Shown in pieces: positions 13,251 to 17,421 of a DNA stretch of 17,421 nt. The position numbers and the translations under genes are program-made. The first letter of the stretch is position 1. Each line of letters begins with the position of its first letter. Under the pieces are notes generated by a model that was not told where the DNA came from, searched no databases, and saw nothing but the letters and a program-made list of their open reading frames with translations. The stretch is taken from NCBI GenBank assembly GCA_031269165.1, contig JAISZQ010000161.1, positions 1 to 17,421 of the forward strand. The letters are read 5' to 3'. The DNA is from Spirochaetaceae bacterium (GTDB taxonomy: Bacteria > Spirochaetota > Spirochaetia > Treponematales > Breznakiellaceae).

Positions 13251-14075
13251 TTATGCAAGACCCGCCCCGATAGCAGTCGTGTACTGCGCGTCGGGCGGGT
13301 AAATGAAGCGGATGTGGTACATAGTGCCGATTTCGTCGAGGCTCTTCTTGCCGATGGGGTTGTCGCTGCCGCTTCCGGTGATGAGCACGTCGTCAATGTG
13401 CTTGCCCCGCGCGGCGAAAACGGACAACATTCCGATCACCTCGAAGACGAGGGCGAGAATGGCCAGCGCGATGTCCTCGTTTTTCGCCGTGTCGAGCATC
13501 TTGCCAAAGTTGGCCGCTGTGGATTCGCGGCGCAAAAAACTGATGTCGCTTTCCATGATGTCTTCGAGCAGGAGATCGACGGGTTTCCGGTTGCCGTCTT
13601 TGGCCGCCTCCATGATGTCGTTGAAGGCGGACAGCGAGATGAGCCGCTTGGAGAGGCCGAGAATCGTCCCGCCGCCCACGCCGGAGCCGCCCAGATGCGC
13701 GATTCTGTCTTTGCTTGCCTCGATGAGGATCGTGCCCGTGCCAATGTTGGTGATGACGATGGGCTTTTCGGTGGGCAACCCCGCTTCTTTGTGCGCCAAA
13801 AAGAGCCCGCCGACACCAATCGCCCTCACCTCATCGATTTTTTCGGTGGGGATGCCGAAAATGTCGTCCTTTATTTTGGACGAGCCGGCCCCCGTTATCC
13901 TGATCTTCTCGATGTCGGTCAGCTTGATACTGTTTTCCACGAGCATCTTGCCGAACGCGCCGGTCGCCGAGGTAACCGCATCCATCGCCTTCGTCTTGAC
14001 CTTCCTGATGACACCGCCTTTTTCGATAGAGACCGCTTTTGTTATCGTACTGCCAATGTCTATACCAACAATCAT
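13251..14075 (-). CDS. coaW: Type II pantothenate kinase-like protein (ASKHA fold)
   Basis: Probably phosphorylates pantothenate, the first step of coenzyme A synthesis. It is 274 aa from ATG 14075 (MIVGIDIGSTITKAV), which begins exactly at the phosphate-1 motif of the actin/Hsp70 ATPase fold. Later motifs are ITGAGSSK, ITNIGTGTILIEA (phosphate-2) and HLGGSGVGGGTILGLSKRL, the last characteristic of eukaryotic-type/staphylococcal PanK. ITGSGSDNPIG and an AIGAGLA end close the fold. An in-frame extension upstream is open for a long way but has no family similarity and would ignore the promoter. A -10 TATACT ends 7 nt before the ATG, so the transcript may be leaderless. Benzoyl-CoA or 2-hydroxyglutaryl-CoA dehydratase activases share the fold but have an iron-sulfur Cys site that is absent here. 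Confidence 0.85.
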   Translation of the reverse strand: MIVGIDIGSTITKAVSIEKGGVIRKVKTKAMDAVTSATGAFGKMLVENSIKLTDIEKIRITGAGSSKIKDDIFGIPTEKIDEVRAIGVGGLFLAHKEAGLPTEKPIVITNIGTGTILIEASKDRIAHLGGSGVGGGTILGLSKRLISLSAFNDIMEAAKDGNRKPVDLLLEDIMESDISFLRRESTAANFGKMLDTAKNEDIALAILALVFEVIGMLSVFAARGKHIDDVLITGSGSDNPIGKKSLDEIGTMYHIRFIYPPDAQYTTAIGAGLA

Positions 14076-14082
14076 ACACACG

Positions 14083-14111
14083 AGTATAACGGAATGGCAT
14101 GTTATACAACA
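14083..14111 (-). promoter_or_regulatory. Promoter of the pantothenate kinase gene; leaderless geometry
   Basis: On the minus strand, TATACT (14088-14083) is followed by 7 nt and then ATG. No good -35 is seen; TTGTAT (14109-14104) would be at 15 bp spacing. No Shine-Dalgarno fits between the -10 and the start. Confidence 0.5.
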
Positions 14112-14189
14112 GCCCCTTTCTTCCTCCGGGCAGGGCAACGTCATTTTTTGATTGGGCCAGTTAGAATAATTTCGATGTACTGCGAGTAC

Positions 14190-14218
14190 TTGCAAAAAAA
14201 AATGAGTTGAGGTATACT
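14190..14218 (+). promoter_or_regulatory. Promoter of the antitoxin-toxin pair
   Basis: TTGCAA (14190-14195) and TATACT (14213-14218) are 17 bp apart. An ATG (14226) lies 7 nt after the -10, and the family-like start ATG (14235) 16 nt after it, so the message is leaderless or has about 10 nt of leader. Confidence 0.7.
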
Positions 14219-14234
14219 CATTGGTATGTTGGCA

Positions 14235-14609
14235 ATGCGAAACGTACGAAAAACAACAAACATCCCCGTCGGCAGACGGCGACCTCGTGAACTGCCCGAA
14301 ACGACCGTTGGACAGACGGCAACGGGCAAGGCAGATCTGTTTCCCCTTACAGAAGACACCGGAACTTCCGGCATAATCGAAAAATTGAAAGCCGAAGCCG
14401 CCGAAAAAACTGCCCGCAGGAAACGCGAAGGCAGAAAGCCTTTCGAGGGATTGTACGGTTGCTTTGAGGAAATCGGCGGTCTTCAGAACCGCGGCAGTCC
14501 TGAAGACTGCGGCAGTCTCGAGGACTGCTATGCCGTTGAAGACGATCCGGTTATGTTTGTCATGGAGTGTCGTGGTGAATGGCCTGACCCTTGGGAAGAT
14601 AGTATTTGA
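14235..14609 (+). CDS. Antitoxin-like partner of the PIN toxin
   Basis: A 124-aa charged protein. ATG 14235 (MRNVRKTTNIPVGRRRPRELPET) is preferred because this opening resembles antitoxins that begin with a short strand and an ELPE motif; ATG 14226 adds three residues. The C-terminal part (LYGCFEE ... DPVMFVMECRGEWPD) resembles the toxin-neutralising end of VapB-like proteins (a Gly-Cys turn, then DPV and an R-x-E-W box). Between these two parts lies an extra segment (IGGLQNRGSPEDCGSLEDCY) encoded by three tandem DNA hairpins. The gene overlaps the toxin by about 35 nt, typical of coupled toxin-antitoxin pairs. Homology is by motif only. Confidence 0.6.
   Translation: MRNVRKTTNIPVGRRRPRELPETTVGQTATGKADLFPLTEDTGTSGIIEKLKAEAAEKTARRKREGRKPFEGLYGCFEEIGGLQNRGSPEDCGSLEDCYAVEDDPVMFVMECRGEWPDPWEDSI
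14476..14528. repeat. Three tandem stem-loops inside the antitoxin gene
   Basis: GCGGT/ACCGC (14476-14480, 14488-14492), GCAGTC/GACTGC (14494-14499, 14505-14510) and GCAGTC/GACTGC (14512-14517, 14523-14528), with 7- and 5-base loops. The second and third are near-identical units encoding GSPEDC and GSLEDC. Confidence 0.85.
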
Positions 14610-14967
14610 TACCGCCGTTCTGATACGCTTCCTCAAAAAATATGAAGGTGCCGCTGATTTACGGACACTGTTTCCCGACTCCGACTTGTTCATAAGTGTG
14701 ATAACGGAGTTTGAACTTCTATCGTATTGGCGGATAACCCCGGAAGAAGAAGCCAAAATAAACCTTCTGCTGTCAGACTTGGTGGTGATTCCGTTTACCC
14801 CGGAAATCAAGCGGCAGGGGATTATTTTCCGGCGGGCCGCAAGAAACAAAACGCCCGATTCAATAATCGCCGCAACCGCCATCACGCTGAACGCCGCGCT
14901 CATTACCCACGACGCGGATTTTGAAAACGTCAAATACCCCGGATTCAGCGTCATTGTTTTGAAGTAG
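14575..14967 (+). CDS. PIN-domain toxin (VapC-like ribonuclease)
   Basis: A 130-aa predicted Mg-dependent endoribonuclease. The acidic PIN residues are all present: Asp12 (IVFDTAVL), Glu45 (VITEFELLS), Asp95 (TPDSIIAATA) and Asp113/Asp115 (LITHDADFENV). GTG 14575 (or the adjacent GTG 14572) fits the domain boundary and is preceded by GGAG (14564-14567); a longer in-frame start at 14464 would add unrelated residues. Its start lies inside the antitoxin gene. A mobile element begins about 9 nt after the stop. Confidence 0.88.
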   Translation: MNGLTLGKIVFDTAVLIRFLKKYEGAADLRTLFPDSDLFISVITEFELLSYWRITPEEEAKINLLLSDLVVIPFTPEIKRQGIIFRRAARNKTPDSIIAATAITLNAALITHDADFENVKYPGFSVIVLK

Positions 14968-14975
14968 GAACATAA

Positions 14976-15270
14976 GGGGAAAGCCTTCCCCCTCGCTCCG
15001 GCCAAGCTCAAACCATTGCGGGGTATACCCCGCAATGGTTTGAGCCGTCCTACGCTACCCCCTTCAACGGGGACAAAACCATGTATGGTTTTGTGGGCGT
15101 ACCCCAAGCGTCCACGGATGGACGCATTACTGAAGCACACCGTAGGTGTGCCACGCCCCGGCCGGAAACCCGAAACAGGACGTTGAGGGTTGTAGGTCCA
15201 TCCCCGAAGGCATCCTAACGGATGCCCCGCCCCCCGAATCACCGCAAGGAAAAAACTTCGTGGGGCTTTG
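14976..15270 (+). mobile_element. Structured dispersed element, copy 3 (left end missing)
   Basis: The left terminal repeat is absent; the copy begins at the GGGGAA/TTCCCC hairpin. The right end GAACAGCCTC differs from copies 1 and 2 and follows TTTG. It contains the GCTCAAACCATTGCGGGG inverted pair, AAAACCAT/ATGGTTTT, GGGCGT (15095-15100) with ACGCCC (15153-15158), GCGTCC/GGACGC, an extra hairpin GCACACC-GTA-GGTGTGC (about 15135-15151), AACCC (15167-15171) with GGGTT (15187-15191), and GGCATCC/GGATGCC. There is no gene from 14968 to 15460; 15271-15400 shows nothing I recognise. Confidence 0.8.
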
Positions 15271-15407
15271 GAACAGCCTCAGCAGAAAAACCATTTTTTC
15301 TGGGCTTTGCGCTACGAAGCAAGTCGTTACTTCACAAAAACGGGGTTTCACGGTTCTCTACTGTCTTAAGGCCACCCTCCTGATGGTTGAATTCGGAATT
15401 GCTGGGC

Positions 15408-15436
15408 TTGTCCTTTTTGGCGCGATTTGTTATAGT
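15408..15436 (+). promoter_or_regulatory. Promoter of the DJ-1 gene
   Basis: TTGTCC (15408-15413) and TATAGT (15431-15436) are 17 bp apart. AGGAGG (15451-15456) is the ribosome site. Confidence 0.7.
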
Positions 15437-15460
15437 GGAAAAGTGATGTGAGGAGGGGTT

Positions 15461-16018
15461 ATGCCTAAGACAGTTCTTGTTTTTCTGGCGGATGGCTTTG
15501 AAGAAGTCGAGGCGGTTACGCCGGTGGATTTTTTGCGCCGCGCCGGGATAGAGGCGGTGACGGTCGCCGTTGGGAATGATAAAACCGTTACGGGGGCGCG
15601 GGGGATTCCGGTTGTCGCGGATAAGACTCTGCCGGAGGCTGCCGGGCTGTCTTACGATGCGGTGGTGTTGCCGGGCGGGATGCCGGGGTCGAAGAATCTT
15701 GCCGCGTCGGACGGGGTGGATGCCGTGGTGCGGGAGGCCACCGTGAAAGGGAGGCTTATTGCCGCGATCTGCGCCGCGCCGGTGGTCGTGCTTGCGCCCA
15801 AAGGGGTGCTGGCCGGGAAACAGTTTACCTGTTTCCCCGGCATGGAACACGAGGTGTCGGGCGCAACGTGGCGGGAGGACAAAGTCGTCGTTGACGGAAA
15901 CCTTATCACAAGCCGGGGGGCGGGAACCGCCGCCTTGTTCGCGCTGGCAATTATTGAACACGTGCTGAGCCGGGATGCGGCAGAGAAGGTCGGGAAGGCC
16001 ACGCTGGTGCTGGATTGA
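15461..16018 (+). CDS. DJ-1/PfpI (YajL-type) family protein
   Basis: A 185-aa soluble protein of the DJ-1 superfamily. Members act as oxidative-stress sensors, and deglycase or glyoxalase activity has been reported (debated). The conserved nucleophile Cys104 lies in AAICAAPVVV, and the partner Glu15 in DGFEEVEAV. Typical strands VVLPGGMPG and LITSRGAGTA are present, and the length matches the family (180-200 aa). ATG 15461 has AGGAGG 4 nt upstream. It is transcribed alone. With perR and rubrerythrin it adds to the stress-defence content, but no regulatory link is visible. Confidence 0.93.
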   Translation: MPKTVLVFLADGFEEVEAVTPVDFLRRAGIEAVTVAVGNDKTVTGARGIPVVADKTLPEAAGLSYDAVVLPGGMPGSKNLAASDGVDAVVREATVKGRLIAAICAAPVVVLAPKGVLAGKQFTCFPGMEHEVSGATWREDKVVVDGNLITSRGAGTAALFALAIIEHVLSRDAAEKVGKATLVLD

Positions 16019-16180
16019 CGGGTAACTATCGCGGGCTTAAAAAACACTGATTTCCCACCTGCGGTGAAAATGTACGGCTTTTTTATCCTTTTTTTCACGT
16101 TTTTTCGCCTCCGATTAAAGCAAAACGGCAAGTCAATCGCATAGTACTCTGGAGAGACCGATGTCTTTAAGGAGTATCAA

Positions 16181-17062
16181 GTGAAAGAAAAATTTTATTC
16201 CCTGCTTGAGGATCATATCTTCAAACAGGTCTTTGGCGACCGGAAAAACACCTCCAAGCTGGCCCTGTTGTTGGAATCGCTCCTTCCCTTGGAAGGAGAT
16301 GAACTGAGTACGCTTAAAATCGAAAACACGTTCATTGAACGGTCTTGGAGGGAGGACAAGCTCGTCGTTCTTGATGTCAATGCCAGTACGAAAAGCGGGA
16401 AAGTGTTCGACGCGGAAGTACAAATAGAAAAAAGCGGGTTTTTCCATAACCGCCTCGTTTACTACCTGTGCAGGCTGATAACAGAACAGTTGCGGAAGGG
16501 CCACAAATACGACAAAATCCGCCCAGCGTACTGCATCGCCATCTGCAACTTCGCCTTCCTACCGTCACTGCCCGGTTACATCCACCGATTCGAGTTGCGG
16601 GAAGGAAAAAGCGGGGCACTGTTTACAGACCTGCTGAATATTGTTATCATAGAGTTGCCAAAGATGCCCAAAGAAAATGATGGGAGCGAGGCATGGCCGA
16701 TACTAAAATGTTTCCGGTGTAAAACCGGAGAGGAGGCAGAAATGCACGCGAAAGCATACCCGAAAGTGAGAGAGATCGTGGCCGAACTGCGGGAATTCTC
16801 GCTAACCAGAGAGATACGCTCGGCGTACAATATGTACCAGAAGGCGTGGCGCGACCGCGAGATGTGGAAGGACGAATACCATGCGCGCGGCATGGAAGAG
16901 GGGCGAAAAGAAGGGTTGGAACAAGGTCGGGAACAAGGCCGGGAACAGGGGTTGGAACAAGGCGCGGCACAGGAACGAAAGAAGTGGGAGTCTGAAAACG
17001 AGGCGTTGCAGTCTGAGGTCGAAGCGTTGCGGCGGGAATTGGAAAGGGCGCGTGGTGCCTGA
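16181..17062 (+). CDS. PD-(D/E)XK nuclease family transposase (Rpn-like)
   Basis: A 293-aa member of the recombination-promoting nuclease/putative transposase family. GTG 16181 follows AAGGAG at 6 nt. The nuclease core contains LVVLDVNAST (Asp65) and VFDAEVQIEK (Asp77, Glu79, Gln81), the usual (D)-ExQ-type pattern, followed by NRLVYYLCRLITEQL. A central region with YCIAICNFAFLP and FRCKTGEEAEM precedes a helical stretch. From about residue 240 the tail has repeats of the form (K/R/E)(E)GLEQG and REQG, then a coiled coil. Such EQG tails are common in this family and vary in length by slippage. No terminal inverted repeats flank it, so mobility is unproven. These proteins often occur in many copies and can act as nucleases. 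Confidence 0.85.
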   Translation: MKEKFYSLLEDHIFKQVFGDRKNTSKLALLLESLLPLEGDELSTLKIENTFIERSWREDKLVVLDVNASTKSGKVFDAEVQIEKSGFFHNRLVYYLCRLITEQLRKGHKYDKIRPAYCIAICNFAFLPSLPGYIHRFELREGKSGALFTDLLNIVIIELPKMPKENDGSEAWPILKCFRCKTGEEAEMHAKAYPKVREIVAELREFSLTREIRSAYNMYQKAWRDREMWKDEYHARGMEEGRKEGLEQGREQGREQGLEQGAAQERKKWESENEALQSEVEALRRELERARGA

Positions 17063-17064
17063 AT

Positions 17065-17148
17065 TGATAATGGATAATGATCAAGGATTGAAGGCAACTC
17101 GTTTCATTCCTTTCATTTTCCATCATGCATTTTCCATTTCCCGAAGGG
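17065..17148. repeat. A/T-rich inverted repeat copy
   Basis: GATAATGGATAATGATCAAGG near 17067, written here from its start, and TTTTCCATCATGCATTTTCC near 17116 belong to the same ATTTTCCAT-type family as 3815-3925 and 13150-13245. Confidence 0.5.
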
Positions 17149-17149
17149 G

Positions 17150-17290
17150 CGGGGTCGTTGCGGGGTCTTAGGGGCGGCGCCCCTAGGAGAGGGGGTAGCG
17201 GAAGAATTGCGGAGGGCAGGGCTCAAACCGACGGTTTGAGCTTGACCGGAGCAAGTCTGGAGCGAGGGGGAGTCGTCCCCCTTTTAATGA
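17150..17290 (-). mobile_element. Reversed 5'-half fragment of the structured element, with terminator-like end
   Basis: On the minus strand it reads GGGGGAC-GAC-TCCCCCTCGCTCC, then GCTCAAACC/GGTTTGAGC (17221-17229 and 17233-17241), then CGCTACCCCC, matching the first half of the copies at 12396 and 14976. On the plus strand, GGGGGA-GTCG-TCCCCC (17266-17281) followed by TTTT looks like an intrinsic terminator between the transposase gene and tex. TAGGGGC/GCCCCTA (17169-17185) is a further hairpin. Confidence 0.7.
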
Positions 17291-17315
17291 TAATGATTAA
17301 GGAAGAGAGGGGCTT

Positions 17316-17421
17316 ATGGAGATAACGCAAGAGTTTATTGACGGGTTGATGGTCAACGAGATTGCGGTCATGAAGCGGGTGGCTGAGGCACTGGCAATCA
17401 ATGTGTCGCAGGTGTCGGCGG
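17316..17421 (+). CDS. tex: Tex-like RNA-binding protein, N-terminal fragment (continues past the window)
   Basis: The first 35 codons of a gene cut by the window edge. ATG 17316 follows a GGAAGAGAGGGG purine stretch. The product begins MEITQEFIDGLMVNEIAV and continues VAEALAINVSQVSA, matching the N-terminal helical region of Tex, an S1-domain nucleic-acid-binding protein, in which a stretch of this kind precedes the LLDEG...FI-RYRKE motif. The call rests on this short match only. Confidence 0.65.
   Translation, partial: MEITQEFIDGLMVNEIAVMKRVAEALAINVSQVSA

Noticed and set aside
13143..14210. Long plus-strand ORFs antisense to the pantothenate kinase gene
   Set aside because: They are shadows of the minus-strand gene, which has clear ASKHA motifs and a promoter; the antisense products show no family features.
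14076..15242. 663-aa version of the pantothenate kinase starting at 15242
   Set aside because: The extension crosses the toxin-antitoxin genes and a mobile element on the other strand, has no motif, and the domain starts exactly at 14075.
17063..17315. Right end of an IS carrying the Rpn-like transposase
   Set aside because: No terminal inverted repeat matches the region upstream of 16181; the hairpins belong to the separate dispersed element.

Overview
The window comes from an anaerobic, moderately GC-rich bacterium whose intergenic DNA is full of dispersed palindromic repeats. The gene content is a PerR-type regulator, a reverse rubrerythrin, a class III (oxygen-sensitive) ribonucleotide reductase, an orphan sugar-ABC ATPase, and a PD-(D/E)XK transposase with an EQG-rich tail. 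A spirochaete, perhaps a gut Treponema relative, fits the general look of the ABC ATPase, metallophosphoesterase and transposase. That is an inference from memory; there is no rRNA or other marker to prove it.

Layout. 1-503: palindromic repeats, then a promoter with a good PerR box. 504-1726: perR and a reverse rubrerythrin (peroxide defence), closed by a strong terminator. 1852-3649: a pair of 26-bp-period direct repeats, then a metallophosphoesterase and a ParB-fold protein in one operon. 3650-5251: about 1.6 kb of non-coding repeats. 5252-9096 (minus strand): nrdR-nrdD, then, beyond about 0.56 kb of nested mobile elements, a gene joining the missing glycyl-radical segment of NrdD to a thioredoxin domain. 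9097-10065: tandemly duplicated repeats. 10066-11163 (minus): sugar ABC ATPase. 11347-12398: DUF6941-like protein and a HAD hydrolase, cut off by a mobile element. 13009-13090 (minus): tRNA-Leu(GAG). 13251-14075 (minus): type II pantothenate kinase-like protein. 14235-14967: antitoxin and PIN toxin. 15461-16018: DJ-1 protein. 16181-17062: Rpn-type transposase/nuclease. 17316 to the end: start of tex.

Two things stand out. First, the class III reductase is split. The 685-residue NrdD stops just after its zinc ribbon and has no glycyl-radical motif. That motif (RIVGYY, Gly34) opens a separate 251-residue protein that ends in a CPSC thioredoxin domain. A radical subunit in trans, carrying its own reductant, is the simplest reading. 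Second, a mobile element of about 290-390 bp has IS5-like terminal repeats and 3-bp target duplications. It occurs in three long copies plus reversed 5'-half fragments. Its copies differ by compensatory changes in at least two stems, so a folded structure appears to be under selection.

Other patterns recur. Palindromes lie in frame inside coding regions (the thioredoxin linker and the antitoxin). Repeat insertions supply the 3' ends of genes (perR and the HAD gene). Three genes have a TATACT -10 box exactly 7 nt before the annotated or possible start codon, which suggests leaderless transcripts.
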